64,000 nucleotides of DNA, from the NCBI GenBank assembly GCA_963791325.1, contig CAWBRU010000018.1, forward strand, positions 248,001-312,000, in the 5' to 3' direction. The notes beneath the pieces were generated by a model, which was given only the letters and a program-made list of their open reading frames with translations, had not been told where the DNA came from and did not search any database. Position numbers and translations under genes: made by a program. This document shows, one piece after another, positions 21,966 to 32,445 of the stretch; position 1 is the stretch's first letter, and the number at the start of each line of letters is the position of its first letter. Source of the DNA: JBEVJK01 sp963791325. GTDB taxonomy: Bacteria; Pseudomonadota; Alphaproteobacteria; Rhizobiales; Rhizobiaceae.

Positions 21966-22030
21966 TTCCAGGAGAAGTGGAAGCCGGTTCTCCGGCCGGA
22001 ATTGCGGAAAAGAAGACTTAGAGCGGTGCT
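21965..22030 (+). repeat. Dispersed intergenic repeat, copy A
   Basis: About 65 bases starting at the cinA stop codon, in the gap to the convergent ratA. The core hairpin pairs GGAGAA (21971-21976) with TTCTCC (21988-21993), nested inside TTCC/GGAA arms, followed by AATTGCGGAAAAG and GACTTAGAG. It matches copy C at 60050 and more loosely copy B at 47229. The arms differ from copy C by compensating changes. Confidence 0.75.
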
Positions 22031-22041
22031 TCCGCCCTAGA

Positions 22042-22515
22042 TTAGGCCCGCGTCGCCGCGCTCTGCTGCGGCCGGCCGTAGACGACATCGGCACGCTTCT
22101 CGAAGGCGTTGGTGAACATGCGGAAGGCGCGATCGAACATGGCGCCCATCATCGCCCCCAGGATGCGGCTCTTGAACTCGTAGTCGATATGGAAGTGGAC
22201 GTCGCAGCCGTTGCCGGCCGGCTCGAACCGCCAGCGATTGCTGAGATAACGGAAGGGTCCGTCGAGGTAGCTGACGTCGATCGCCATCTCGTCGGGCTTC
22301 AGATGCACCTGGCTGGTGAAGGTCTCGCGGATCGCCTTGTAGCCGACGGTCATGTCGGCGACCAGGACGGCGCGGCCGTCGCGCTCCTTGCGCGACCGGA
22401 CCGAGAGGCGCTCGCACAGCGGCACGAATTCGGGATAGCGCTCGACGTCCGCGACCAGGGCGAACATCTCATCGGGCGGGTGGCTGACGCGCTTGACCGT
22501 GTCGAATTGCGGCAT
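22042..22515 (-). CDS. RatA/Coq10-type START-domain protein
   Basis: A 157-residue polyketide-cyclase/START-fold protein of the RatA family. Marks are PHFDTVKRV-like N-terminus, HPPDEMFALVADVERYPEFVPLC and DYEFKSRILGAMMG. E. coli RatA binds the 50S subunit; the eukaryotic relative Coq10 carries ubiquinone, and either role is possible here. It lies 9 bases downstream of lipA on the same strand, so it is probably co-transcribed, as in related genomes. No antitoxin partner is seen, and the toxin label should not be taken literally. Confidence 0.9.
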   Translation of the reverse strand: MPQFDTVKRVSHPPDEMFALVADVERYPEFVPLCERLSVRSRKERDGRAVLVADMTVGYKAIRETFTSQVHLKPDEMAIDVSYLDGPFRYLSNRWRFEPAGNGCDVHFHIDYEFKSRILGAMMGAMFDRAFRMFTNAFEKRADVVYGRPQQSAATRA

Positions 22516-22524
22516 GGAGCGCCG

Positions 22525-23481
22525 TCAGCCGCCGCGGGCGAGCTGCGCCTGCCGCGCTGCCTTCAGCCGGGCGAAGTCCTCGCCGGCGTGGTGCGAGGAG
22601 CGCGTCAGCGGGCTCGCCGCCACCAGAAGAAAGCCCTTGGTACGGCCGATCGTCTCGTAGGCCTTGAACTCGTCCGGCGGCACGAACCGAACCACCGGGT
22701 GGTGCTTCCTGGTCGGCTGCAGATACTGGCCGATGGTGAGGAAGTCGACCTGGGCGGTGCGCAAATCGTCCATCAGCTGCAGCACCTCGTTACGCTCCTC
22801 GCCAAGCCCGACCATGATGCCGGATTTGGTAAAGATCGACGGATCGAGCTCCTTGACCCGCTGCAGGAGCCGGATCGAGTGAAAATAGCGGGCACCGGGC
22901 CGCACCGTCAGGTAGTTGGACGGCACCGTCTCGAGATTGTGGTTGAAAACGTCGGGCCGCGCCGCGACCACGATCTCGAGCGCGCCCTCCTTGCGTAGGA
23001 AGTCGGGCGTCAGAATCTCGATCGTGGTCGCCGGCGTGCGCCGGCGGATGGCTAAGATGACGTCGGCGAAATGCCGGGCGCCGCCGTCCGCAAGGTCGTC
23101 GCGGTCGACCGAGGTGATGACGACGTGGGAGAGGCCCATCTTGGCCACCGCACTCGCCACGCTCTCCGGCTCGCCGCCATCGAGCGCGGCGGGGATGCCG
23201 GTGGCGACGTTGCAGAACGCGCAGGCGCGGGTGCAGATCTCGCCCATGATCATGAAGGTGGCGTGCTTCTTTTCCCAGCATTCGCCGATATTGGGGCAGC
23301 CCGCCTCCTCGCAGACGGTGACCAGGCCATGCGACTTGACGATCTCGCGGGTCTCGGCGTAGCCGGCGGAGCCCGGCGCGCGCACGCGGATCCAGTCCGG
23401 CTTCTTGAGCACGGCCTGGTCGGGACGATGCGCCTTTTCCGGATGGCGTGGCCGGGAGACGGTGTCGAGCAGCGTAACCAT
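22525..23481 (-). CDS. lipA: Lipoyl synthase
   Basis: Radical-SAM enzyme that inserts two sulfur atoms into protein-bound octanoate to make lipoate, needed by the PDH subunits encoded just upstream. It has the radical-SAM motif CTRACAFC, the auxiliary-cluster cysteines in CEEAGCPNIGEC, and the C-terminal RSSHHAGEDF with the conserved RSS. I chose the ATG at 23481 because the conserved region begins shortly after; the frame runs 17 codons further. Length 318 is normal. It follows lpdA with one small gene between. Confidence 0.97.
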   Translation of the reverse strand: MVTLLDTVSRPRHPEKAHRPDQAVLKKPDWIRVRAPGSAGYAETREIVKSHGLVTVCEEAGCPNIGECWEKKHATFMIMGEICTRACAFCNVATGIPAALDGGEPESVASAVAKMGLSHVVITSVDRDDLADGGARHFADVILAIRRRTPATTIEILTPDFLRKEGALEIVVAARPDVFNHNLETVPSNYLTVRPGARYFHSIRLLQRVKELDPSIFTKSGIMVGLGEERNEVLQLMDDLRTAQVDFLTIGQYLQPTRKHHPVVRFVPPDEFKAYETIGRTKGFLLVAASPLTRSSHHAGEDFARLKAARQAQLARGG

Positions 23482-23498
23482 CTGGACTGGACCTCGGC

Positions 23499-23777
23499 TC
23501 AGGCGCGGGCGCTGGTGCGTCCGAAGACCCACAGGATGAGGATCGCTCCGGCGGCCGCGACGATCAGGTTGCCGAGGAAGCCGTGATAGTGCAGGCCGAG
23601 CATGCCGGCCAGCGTGCCGCCGACGAACGAACCGGCGATGCCCACCAGAATGCTGGTGAACAGCCCGTGCCGCTGGTCGGTGGCCCGCTTGGCGATGTAG
23701 CCGGCCAGAAAGCCGATGATCAGCATGCCGAAAAAGCCGACCCCGGGCATGCCCATGATTCCGACGGTCTCGTTCAT
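23499..23777 (-). CDS. GlsB/YeaQ/YmgE family membrane protein
   Basis: A 92-residue protein with three hydrophobic segments and Gly-rich turns (FLAGYIAKR, GIAGSFVGG, LIVAAAGAILIL), the pattern of the GlsB/YeaQ/YmgE or transglycosylase-associated family, linked to stress. Exact function is unknown. It sits between lpdA and lipA on the same strand, 17 bases from the lipA start, so it is probably in the same transcript. Confidence 0.85.
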   Translation of the reverse strand: MNETVGIMGMPGVGFFGMLIIGFLAGYIAKRATDQRHGLFTSILVGIAGSFVGGTLAGMLGLHYHGFLGNLIVAAAGAILILWVFGRTSARA

Positions 23778-23851
23778 CGTCCGCTCCAGGATGATCCTGC
23801 CCCGATATAAGTCAGATCGGGCGCCCGAAGAAGGCCCTCCCCGCCATCGGC

Positions 23852-25297
23852 TCAGGCATTGAGCACGCGGCCGAACGCGTCGAGCACGCTTTCCTTCATC
23901 GTTTCCGACAGGGTCGGATGCGGGAAGATGGTGTGCATCAGCTCCTCCTCGGTGGTCTCGAGGTTCATTGCCACGACAAAACCCTGGATCAGCTCGGTGA
24001 CCTCGGCGCCGACCAGATGCGCGCCGAGCAGTTGGCCGGACTGCTTGTCGAAGATGGTCTTGACCAGCCCCTGATCCTCGCCCAGCGCGATCGCCTTGCC
24101 GTTGGCGACGAACGGGAAGCGGCCGACCCGGATCTCGCGGCCGCCCTCCTTGGCCCGCGCCTCGGTCAGGCCGACGGAGGCGATCTGCGGCGAGCAATAG
24201 GTGCAGCCCGGGATCATCGTGCGGTCCATCGGGTGAACCCCTTCCAGCCCGGCGATCTTCTCGACGCAGATCACCGCCTCGTGCTCGGCCTTGTGGGCCA
24301 GCATCGGCGGCCCGGCGACGTCGCCGATGGCATAGACGCCAGGCACGCTGGTGCGGCAATAGGGATCGACCTGGATGATGCCGCGCTCGACCTTGACGCC
24401 GAGCGCCTCCAGCCCAAGGTTTTCGACATTGCCCTGAACGCCGACGGCCGAGATCAGCCGGTCCGCGCCGATCGTCTCGGTCTTGCCGCCCTTCATCTCG
24501 ATATGCGCCGTGACGCCGCCGCCGGTCTTGTCGACCTTGGTCACCTTGGCATCGACCAGGATGCGGATGCCCTGCTTTTCGAACTGCTTCCTGGCGAAGG
24601 CGGCGATCTCGGCATCTTCCGCCGGCAGGATCTGCGGCAACAGCTCGACCACGGTGACCTCGGCGCCCATCGTCCGGTAGAACGAGGCGAACTCGATGCC
24701 GATCGCACCGGAGCCCATGACCAGCAGCGACTTCGGCATTTCGGGCGGCACCATCGCCTCGAAATAGGTCCAGATCAGCTTGCCGTCCGGCTCGATGCCG
24801 GGCAGCACCCGCGGCCGCGCCCCGGTGGCGACGATGATGTGCTTGGCCGTGTAGGTGCCCTCGCCCTTGGTGTTCTTGGGCAACGGCGCCTGCGGCTCCA
24901 TCGGCTTCTTGCCGGTCTTGGCGACCACGATCTCGTTGGCCTTGGTGAGCCGCGCCTCGCCCCAGATGACGTCGATCTTGTTCTTCTTCATCAGAAAGCC
25001 GACGCCGCCGTTCATCCGCTGGGCGATTGCCCGCGAGCGGTCGACGATCGCCTTGAGATCGGCAGACACCTTGCCCTCGATCTTCAGTCCGTAGGCCTTG
25101 GCGTGCTCGGCATAGTGAAAGATCTCGGCGGTGCGCAGCAGCGCCTTGGTCGGAATGCAGCCCCAATTGGAGCAGATCCCGGCGAGGTGCTCGCGCTCGA
25201 CCACCGCCGTCTTCAGCCCGAGCTGGGCGGCACGGATGGCCGCAACGTAGCCGCCCGGACCAGAGCCGATGATGATCACGTCGTAGTTGTCGGCCAT
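23852..25297 (-). CDS. lpdA: Dihydrolipoyl dehydrogenase (E3)
   Basis: Flavoprotein that re-oxidises dihydrolipoamide and makes NADH as part of the pyruvate dehydrogenase complex. It has the FAD-binding GSGPGGYVAAIRAAQLG, the redox-active disulfide as CSNWGC followed by IPTKALL, an NAD-binding GSGAIGIEFASF, and the C-terminal HPTLSE with the catalytic His. The 481-residue length is slightly above the usual ~465; the extra lies in a Lys-rich loop around residues 120-145. It is transcribed after pdhC and an SGNH hydrolase gene. Confidence 0.97.
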   Translation of the reverse strand: MADNYDVIIIGSGPGGYVAAIRAAQLGLKTAVVEREHLAGICSNWGCIPTKALLRTAEIFHYAEHAKAYGLKIEGKVSADLKAIVDRSRAIAQRMNGGVGFLMKKNKIDVIWGEARLTKANEIVVAKTGKKPMEPQAPLPKNTKGEGTYTAKHIIVATGARPRVLPGIEPDGKLIWTYFEAMVPPEMPKSLLVMGSGAIGIEFASFYRTMGAEVTVVELLPQILPAEDAEIAAFARKQFEKQGIRILVDAKVTKVDKTGGGVTAHIEMKGGKTETIGADRLISAVGVQGNVENLGLEALGVKVERGIIQVDPYCRTSVPGVYAIGDVAGPPMLAHKAEHEAVICVEKIAGLEGVHPMDRTMIPGCTYCSPQIASVGLTEARAKEGGREIRVGRFPFVANGKAIALGEDQGLVKTIFDKQSGQLLGAHLVGAEVTELIQGFVVAMNLETTEEELMHTIFPHPTLSETMKESVLDAFGRVLNA

Positions 25298-25317
25298 CGT
25301 CGAAAAACCTCGCCGGG

Positions 25318-25956
25318 TCAGAGCTCGAGCATGACGCGCACGACCGGGGCCAAAGCCTCGCCGACGGCGCGGGTATTGGCAGCGTCGAGATGGATGCCGT
25401 CGAGCGGCGTGGTCTTGGCCACCGTCCCGGCGTCGAAGAAGCCGCAGCCGACCTGGTCCGCAAGCGCGGCATAAAAGGGCGCGAGCTTCTGCGATTCCGG
25501 GATGCTGCCGGCAAACATTTCGGTGAACTCGACGTCGTCGGTCTCGCAGATCGGCGGCGGCGCCACCAGAAGCACCAAGGGCGGCGGCATATCGAGCGGA
25601 TAGACGATCCCGCGCACGATGCCGGCCAGCCGCTCCATGCCTTGCTTGGCGCCGAGGGCGCTGCCGCAGATGAACGGCTTCATGTCGTTGGTGCCGAGCA
25701 GGATAACGACGAGGTCGATCGGCGCGTGGGTGGCGAGCAGCGTCGGCAGCAGCCTGGCGCCGTTGCGGTCGGCATCGGCCAGATGGTCGTCATAGGCGGT
25801 GGTGCGCCCGTTCAGCCCTTCCGGAATCACCCGCACCCCCGGCCCGAGCGCCGCCTCGAGCGCGCTCGGCCAGCGGTCCTCATAGGCATGGCGCGACAGC
25901 GAGCCGGCATCGTAGCCCCAGGTGAGCGAATCGCCGTAGCAAAGCACCGTCTTCAT
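25318..25956 (-). CDS. SGNH/GDSL hydrolase (arylesterase-like)
   Basis: Serine esterase of the SGNH superfamily. Block I GDSLTWGYD at residues 8-16 carries the nucleophile Ser, the Gly and Asn blocks are seen as NGRTT and LLGTNDMK, and the catalytic Asp/His pair is in DGIHLD. There is no signal peptide, so it is cytoplasmic. It lies between pdhC and lpdA with 17-20-base gaps. From memory, Sinorhizobium has an arylesterase gene at the same place, so the position looks conserved in the order rather than new; its link to PDH is unknown. Confidence 0.9.
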   Translation of the reverse strand: MKTVLCYGDSLTWGYDAGSLSRHAYEDRWPSALEAALGPGVRVIPEGLNGRTTAYDDHLADADRNGARLLPTLLATHAPIDLVVILLGTNDMKPFICGSALGAKQGMERLAGIVRGIVYPLDMPPPLVLLVAPPPICETDDVEFTEMFAGSIPESQKLAPFYAALADQVGCGFFDAGTVAKTTPLDGIHLDAANTRAVGEALAPVVRVMLEL

Positions 25957-25973
25957 CGGCCTATCCCCATCGC

Positions 25974-27368
25974 CTAGACCAGCATGCCCATCGGGTTCTC
26001 GATGCGGCGCCTGAACGCGCTGAGCAGCTCCGCACCCAGGGCCCCGTCGACGGCGCGGTGATCGGTCGACAGGGTCACCGACATCACGGTGGCGATCTTG
26101 ACCTCGCCGCCGCGCACGACCGGCCGTGCCTCGCCGGCGCCGACCGCCAGGATGGTGGCGTGGGGCGGATTGATCACCGCAGCGAAATCCTTGACCCCGA
26201 ACATGCCGAGATTGGAGACCGCGGTGGTGCCGCCCTGATATTCCTCAGGCTTGAGCTTGCGGCCGCGCGCCCGCGCCGCCAGATCCTTCATCTCGTTGGA
26301 GATCACCGACAGCGTCTTCTCGTCGGCGCGGCGAATGATCGGGGTGATCAGGCCGCCGGGAATCGACACGGCCACCCCGACGTCGACGGTCTTGTGCCGG
26401 ACCATGTTGGACTCGGTCCACGACACATTGGCATCCGGCACGTCGCGCAGCGCCAGCGCCAGCGCCTTGATGACGAGATCGTTGACCGACAGCTTGTAGG
26501 CCGGCACCTCGCCCTTGTCGGTTTTCGTCACCGGAGCGGCGGCGTTGAGCTCGGCGCGCAGCTTGAGCAATGCATCGAGCTCGCAGTCGAGCGTCAGGTA
26601 GAAGTGGGGGATAGTGCTCTTGGCCTCGACCAGCCGGCGGGCGATGGTCTTGCGCATGCCGTCATGCGGCACCAGCTCGTAAGAGCCTTGCGCAAACAGT
26701 TTCAGCACCTGGTCGTCGGCCATCGGCCGCGGCGCGGCCGGCGCCGCTGGCGGAGCGGCGGCGGGAGGTGCAGTCTTGGCCGGCGCGGCAGGTTTGGCCC
26801 CACCGCCGGCGATGGCCGCTTCGATGTCGGCCTTGACGATGCGGCCGTGCGGGCCCGAGCCGGACACCGCGGCAACGTCGATGCCGGCCTCGCGGGCGAT
26901 CCGGCGGGCGAGCGGAGAGGCGAACACGCGGCCGGCGCCATTGCTGCGGCTGGCCGGCGCGGCAGCTGCTTCAACCGCCGGCGGCGCTGCGGCCGGCGCA
27001 GGCGCCGCTTTTGCTTCAGCCGGCGGGACAGCCGGGGCTGCGGCCGGCGCGGGCTGCGTCTGCCTGCCCTTCTGCGCCTGCGGCTCTTCCTCGCCGACGC
27101 CTTCACCGGCCTCGTCGACGTCTTCGCCTTCGACGGCGAGCACCGCGATCAGGGCATTGACCTTGACGCCCTCGGTGCCTTCGGGGACGACGATCCGCGC
27201 CACCGTGCCCTCATCGACGGCCTCGACCTCCATCGTCGCCTTGTCGGTCTCGATCTCGGCGATGACGTCGCCGGGGGCAACCTTGTCCCCCGGCTTGACC
27301 AGCCATTTGGCGAGATTGCCTTCCTCCATCGTCGGCGACAGCGCCGGCATGGTGATGTTGACGGGCAT
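25974..27368 (-). CDS. pdhC: Pyruvate dehydrogenase complex E2, dihydrolipoyllysine acetyltransferase
   Basis: Core subunit moving the acetyl group from lipoate to CoA. Domains in order: one lipoyl domain with the lipoylated Lys in EIETDKATMEVEA (about residues 40-52), an Ala/Pro-rich linker, a peripheral-subunit-binding domain (SPLARRIAREAGID), a second linker, and a catalytic domain with the active-site DHRAVDGA near the C-terminus. Length 464 is typical. It is 11 bases downstream of pdhB. Confidence 0.97.
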   Translation of the reverse strand: MPVNITMPALSPTMEEGNLAKWLVKPGDKVAPGDVIAEIETDKATMEVEAVDEGTVARIVVPEGTEGVKVNALIAVLAVEGEDVDEAGEGVGEEEPQAQKGRQTQPAPAAAPAVPPAEAKAAPAPAAAPPAVEAAAAPASRSNGAGRVFASPLARRIAREAGIDVAAVSGSGPHGRIVKADIEAAIAGGGAKPAAPAKTAPPAAAPPAAPAAPRPMADDQVLKLFAQGSYELVPHDGMRKTIARRLVEAKSTIPHFYLTLDCELDALLKLRAELNAAAPVTKTDKGEVPAYKLSVNDLVIKALALALRDVPDANVSWTESNMVRHKTVDVGVAVSIPGGLITPIIRRADEKTLSVISNEMKDLAARARGRKLKPEEYQGGTTAVSNLGMFGVKDFAAVINPPHATILAVGAGEARPVVRGGEVKIATVMSVTLSTDHRAVDGALGAELLSAFRRRIENPMGMLV

Positions 27369-27379
27369 TGGTCCCCTCC

Positions 27380-28798
<1,419 letters not shown>

Positions 28799-28812
28799 TG
28801 TCGCGCCCCCCT

Positions 28813-29856
28813 TCAGCGAACCACGTCGGTCCACAGCTCGGACGGATCCGGCTCCGGGTCGGTCTGCGCGAAATCGGCGGCGTCGGCGACGACGTCCCGC
28901 ACCTCCTTGTCGATGCCCTTCAAATCGTCCTCGCTCGCCCATTTCTTGTCGATGAGCCGCGCCTTCACCTGCTCGATCGGGTCGTGCTCGGAGCGCATCT
29001 TCTGCACTTCTTCCTTGCTGCGGTACTTGGCCGGATCGGACATCGAGTGGCCGCGGTAGCGATAGGTCTGCATCTCCAGGATGATCGGGCCGTTGCCGGC
29101 CCGGCACCATTCCGTGGCCATATCGCCGGCCGACTTCACCGCCCGCACATCCATGCCGTCCACCGAGACACCGGGAATGCGGAACGACACCCCGCGCTGG
29201 GAAAAGTCGGTTTCGGCCGAAGAACGCGAGACCGAGGTGCCCATGGCATAGCGATTGTTCTCGATCACATAGACCACCGGCAGCTTCCACAGCGCCGCCA
29301 TGTTGAAGCTCTCATAGACCTGGCCCTGATTGGCCGCACCGTCGCCGAAATAGGTGATCGAGACGTTGTTGTTGCCGCGGTAGCGATTGGCGAAGGCGAG
29401 CCCGGTGCCGAGCGAGACCTGGGCGCCGACGATGCCGTGGCCGCCGTAGAAATGCCTGTCCTTGGAGAACATGTGCATCGAGCCGCCCTTGCCGCGCGAA
29501 TAGCCGCCGCGGCGCCCGGTGAGCTCGGCCATCACCCCGCGCGGCGACATGTCCATCGCCAGCATGTGGCCATGGTCGCGGTAGGCGGTGATCATCTGGT
29601 CGTTGTCGATCAGCGCCATCTTCATGCCGGTGACGACCGCCTCCTGGCCGATATAGAGGTGGCAGAAGCCGCCGATGAAGCCCATGCCATAGAGCTGGCC
29701 GGCCTTTTCCTCGAACCGGCGGATGAGCAGCATGCCGCGATAGGCGGCAAGCTCGTCCGCCCGCTCGAACTCGGCGGGCGGCGGCGCGGTCAGCGCGCCC
29801 TGTCCCTTGCTCTCGGCCTTGGCCTTGGGCGGCGCCTTCTTGACGGCAGTCGGCAT
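28813..29856 (-). CDS. pdhA: Pyruvate dehydrogenase complex E1 alpha subunit
   Basis: Alpha half of the pyruvate-decarboxylating E1 enzyme. The thiamine-diphosphate/Mg motif runs from GDGAANQGQVYESFN; the phosphorylation-loop region YRYRGHSMSDP is also clear. An N-terminal Lys/Ala-rich extension of about 25 residues precedes the domain. It opens the pdhA-pdhB-pdhC-esterase-lpdA-(GlsB)-lipA-ratA run. A GGGAG ribosome-binding site precedes the ATG. The 183-base gap to ftsB should carry the operon promoter, but no clear consensus is visible. Confidence 0.97.
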   Translation of the reverse strand: MPTAVKKAPPKAKAESKGQGALTAPPPAEFERADELAAYRGMLLIRRFEEKAGQLYGMGFIGGFCHLYIGQEAVVTGMKMALIDNDQMITAYRDHGHMLAMDMSPRGVMAELTGRRGGYSRGKGGSMHMFSKDRHFYGGHGIVGAQVSLGTGLAFANRYRGNNNVSITYFGDGAANQGQVYESFNMAALWKLPVVYVIENNRYAMGTSVSRSSAETDFSQRGVSFRIPGVSVDGMDVRAVKSAGDMATEWCRAGNGPIILEMQTYRYRGHSMSDPAKYRSKEEVQKMRSEHDPIEQVKARLIDKKWASEDDLKGIDKEVRDVVADAADFAQTDPEPDPSELWTDVVR

Positions 29857-30022
29857 CGATCACTCCCTGCTGGCTGTCTCTTGGCGGACATTCGGGCCAC
29901 ACGGAAAGCGTGCGCCCTTTGGCTGGACAGAGGGAGGCTAGCACGCGAGATCGGCAAGAGCCATGCGGAAAAGAACATGGCTGCTATGCAGTTAAGTCAC
30001 TCAAATCGCAAATGAAGTTGGT

Positions 30023-30045
30023 CCTTAACCGGTTCCCGGTTAAGG
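30023..30045 (-). terminator. Inverted repeat at the ftsB stop codon (possible terminator)
   Basis: CCTTAACCGG-TTC-CCGGTTAAGG is a perfect 10-bp-arm hairpin that contains the ftsB stop codon. No T-run follows on the minus strand, so it may be a weak or Rho-assisted terminator, or a protein site between ftsB and pdhA. Confidence 0.35.
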
Positions 30046-30366
30046 CTGGTTGCCGGCGTCCCGCATGATGGTGATCTCGTCGGCATGAGACAGGTTGAGG
30101 GCACGCCTCGCCTGCTCGTCCAGCATGTCCTTCTCCAGCGTGCCGTCGTGCAGCAGCTGCACCCGCTGCTCGAGCGCCACGCGCTCGGCCTTGACCGCCG
30201 CCAGATCCTCTTCGAGGCCGGCCCGCTGCGCCTCGAAACGATATTTGGAATAGATTCCAAATTCGCCATGATAGGCATGGAAGCCGAAATAGGCGAGAAA
30301 CACCGCCGAGATCGCCGGCACGATCAGGCGGCCGGTGTTGCGCTGCTTGTGTTGCCGGGTCCACAT
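30040..30366 (-). CDS. Septum formation initiator FtsB/DivIC family protein
   Basis: A 108-residue bitopic membrane protein of the divisome. A short basic cytoplasmic tail is followed by one membrane segment (about residues 14-32, IVPAISAVFLAYFGF) and a coiled-coil (about 38-75, rich in Glu, Leu and Ala at heptad spacing). Low similarity is normal for FtsB; the call rests on topology, length and the eno-ftsB-pdhA order common to the group. It is 84 bases downstream of eno on the same strand. Confidence 0.88.
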   Translation of the reverse strand: MWTRQHKQRNTGRLIVPAISAVFLAYFGFHAYHGEFGIYSKYRFEAQRAGLEEDLAAVKAERVALEQRVQLLHDGTLEKDMLDEQARRALNLSHADEITIMRDAGNQP

Positions 30367-30450
30367 GACGACACCTCCGGGATCCCCCAGCTTGTCGCCA
30401 ATTCAGATTAACGGCGGGTTACAGGGACCAGCCGCCCCGCCGGTCGCCGG

Positions 30451-31725
30451 CTATTTCTTCAAGATCGCGGCGCCCGCATAGCGGGCCTGCTTGCCCAGCG
30501 CCTCTTCGAGGCGAATCAGCTGGTTGTATTTGGCGAGCCGGTCGGAGCGGGCGAGCGACCCGGTCTTGATCTGTCCGCAATTGGTGGCGACCGCCAAGTC
30601 GGCGATGGTGGCGTCCTCGGTTTCGCCGGACCGGTGCGACATCACCGCGGTGTAGTTGGCCTTGTGCGCCGTCTCGACCGCGTCGAGCGTCTCCGTGAGC
30701 GAGCCGATCTGATTGACCTTGACCAGGATGGAGTTGGCCACGCCCATGCGGATGCCGTCGCGCAGCCGGGCAGAGTTGGTGACGAAGAGATCGTCGCCGA
30801 CCAGCTGCACGGTACGCCCGGCGAGCTCGGTCAGCGCCTTCCAGCCGTCCCAATCGTCCTCTGCCATGCCGTCCTCGATCGAGATGATCGGATAGTCGGC
30901 GGCGAGCTTTGCCAGATATTTGGCCTGCGCCTTCGGATCACGCGTCTTGCGCTCGCCCTCATAGACGTAGCTGCCGTCCCTGAAGAACTCGGTCGCTGCG
31001 CAATCCAGAGCCAGCGCCACTTGCTCGCCCGGTTTGTAGCCAGCCTTCTCGATCGAGCCCATGATGAAGTCGAGGGCGGCCTGCGCGCTTTTCAGATTGG
31101 GCGCGAAGCCGCCCTCGTCGCCGACATTGGTGTTGTGGCCGGCCTCCTTGAGGCCCTTCTTCAGCGTGTGGAAGATCTCGGCACCCCAGCGCACCGCCTC
31201 ACGCAAGCTCGACGCCCCGACCGGCATGATCATGAATTCCTGGAAGTCGATCGGGTTGTCGGCGTGGACGCCGCCGTTGATGATGTTCATCATCGGCACC
31301 GGCAACAGCCGCGCATTGGTGCCGCCGACATAGCGGAAGAGCGGCAATCCGGCGGCCTGGGCGGCGGCCTTGGCCACAGCGAGCGAGACGCCGAGAATGG
31401 CATTGGCGCCGAGCCGGCTCTTGTTCGGGGTGCCGTCGAGCTCGATCATGGTCTGGTCGACCAGGATCTGCTCCTCCGCCTCCATCCCGCCGACGGCTTC
31501 GAAGATCTCGCCATTGACGGCCTCGACGGCGCGCTCGACGCCCTTGCCGAGGAAACGGGCGCCGCCGTCGCGCAGCTCGACGGCCTCGTGGGCGCCGGTC
31601 GAGGCTCCCGACGGCACGGCGGCCCGGCCGAGCGAACCGTCCTCGAGCGTGACATCGACTTCGACGGTCGGATTGCCGCGGCTGTCGAGGATCTCACGGC
31701 CGGCGATGTCGATGATGGCGGTCAT
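30451..31725 (-). CDS. eno: Enolase
   Basis: Glycolytic enzyme turning 2-phosphoglycerate into phosphoenolpyruvate. Signatures: EILDSRGNPTVEVDV at the start, PSGASTGAHEA loop, SIEDGMAEDDWDGW with metal ligands, and SGETEDATIADLAV plus GQIKTGSLARSDR near the C-terminus. The ATG at 31725 gives the standard 424 residues; 30 more codons upstream are in frame but not conserved. Confidence 0.98.
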   Translation of the reverse strand: MTAIIDIAGREILDSRGNPTVEVDVTLEDGSLGRAAVPSGASTGAHEAVELRDGGARFLGKGVERAVEAVNGEIFEAVGGMEAEEQILVDQTMIELDGTPNKSRLGANAILGVSLAVAKAAAQAAGLPLFRYVGGTNARLLPVPMMNIINGGVHADNPIDFQEFMIMPVGASSLREAVRWGAEIFHTLKKGLKEAGHNTNVGDEGGFAPNLKSAQAALDFIMGSIEKAGYKPGEQVALALDCAATEFFRDGSYVYEGERKTRDPKAQAKYLAKLAADYPIISIEDGMAEDDWDGWKALTELAGRTVQLVGDDLFVTNSARLRDGIRMGVANSILVKVNQIGSLTETLDAVETAHKANYTAVMSHRSGETEDATIADLAVATNCGQIKTGSLARSDRLAKYNQLIRLEEALGKQARYAGAAILKK

Positions 31726-31970
31726 GGCGGGCTGCTCCCTCGAGCGCAAGCGGTTGAATGAGGCGCCGATCTCATAGCCAATTCGCCTGCGCCAAGGCAA
31801 TGGCGCAGGCACCATTTCTCTTCCGGCGGCAATCAGCTGGCCTGCTTCACCGTCGACCGGAACTTCGACATCAGATCAGGCCCCGAACGGACCGGGCGCT
31901 CCGCGCGGCCGGCACCCAGCCTACCCCGGAGGTGCGCCGCTTGCCAGGATGCGAAAGCCTTGGCGATCAC

Positions 31971-31994
31971 GAAAACGGCCCCCGAAGGGGCCGT
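31971..31994 (-). terminator. Rho-independent terminator after the PRC-barrel gene
   Basis: On the minus strand ACGGCCCC-TTCG-GGGGCCGT is followed by TTTC: an 8-bp GC-rich stem closed by a stable UUCG loop, 25 bases past the stop of the PRC-barrel gene. The rest of the 293-base gap up to eno (31726-32018) shows no other feature I can support. Confidence 0.75.
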
Positions 31995-32018
31995 CCGCAG
32001 TCAGCAGGCGGGCGCCGC

Positions 32019-32381
32019 TCACCAATAGGGATCGACCTTGTAATACTGGAACGAAGCGTCGCGCGCCCGGCGCCCGTCATCGCCGGTCAGCTCATTGATG
32101 GAATAGGCCGGCGCCGCTTCGAGCTGTTCCTTGGTGAACGGCACGGTGTAGCCGCCACGGGCCTTGTCGTAGTCGAGGACCGACCAGGGAATGGCATGAT
32201 ACTTTTCGCCGATGCCGAGAAAGCCGCCGAAGCCGATCACGGCGAACATGATGCCATTCGAGGTTTTTTCCAGCATCACGTCTTCGATCGTGCCGATGTT
32301 TTCGCCGCTGGTGTTGTAAACTTCCGTGCCGATCACCCGTGATGCGGCAATGGCATCGGTGTGCCCCGTTTGCGTGGTCAT
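32019..32381 (-). CDS. PRC-barrel domain-containing protein
   Basis: A 120-residue cytoplasmic protein. The PRC-barrel is recognised from ASRVIGTEVYNTSGENIGTI followed by a beta-rich domain with GFGGFLGIGEKYHAIPWSVL. This subfamily is widespread in Hyphomicrobiales and often stress-linked, but no reaction is known. It has its own terminator and a 64-base gap to kdsA, so it is probably a separate unit inserted between kdsA and eno. Confidence 0.9.
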   Translation of the reverse strand: MTTQTGHTDAIAASRVIGTEVYNTSGENIGTIEDVMLEKTSNGIMFAVIGFGGFLGIGEKYHAIPWSVLDYDKARGGYTVPFTKEQLEAAPAYSINELTGDDGRRARDASFQYYKVDPYW

Positions 32382-32445
32382 CTCTGACGCTCCTCGTGTT
32401 CGCGTTTGCGATAGCAGGAGAATGAGAAGCCGAAGCGAAGGTTCC

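Noticed and set aside
22042..22515. Toxin-antitoxin system, because RatA relatives are called toxins
   Set aside because: No partner gene; the position beside lipA and the START fold fit a ribosome- or quinone-related housekeeping role.
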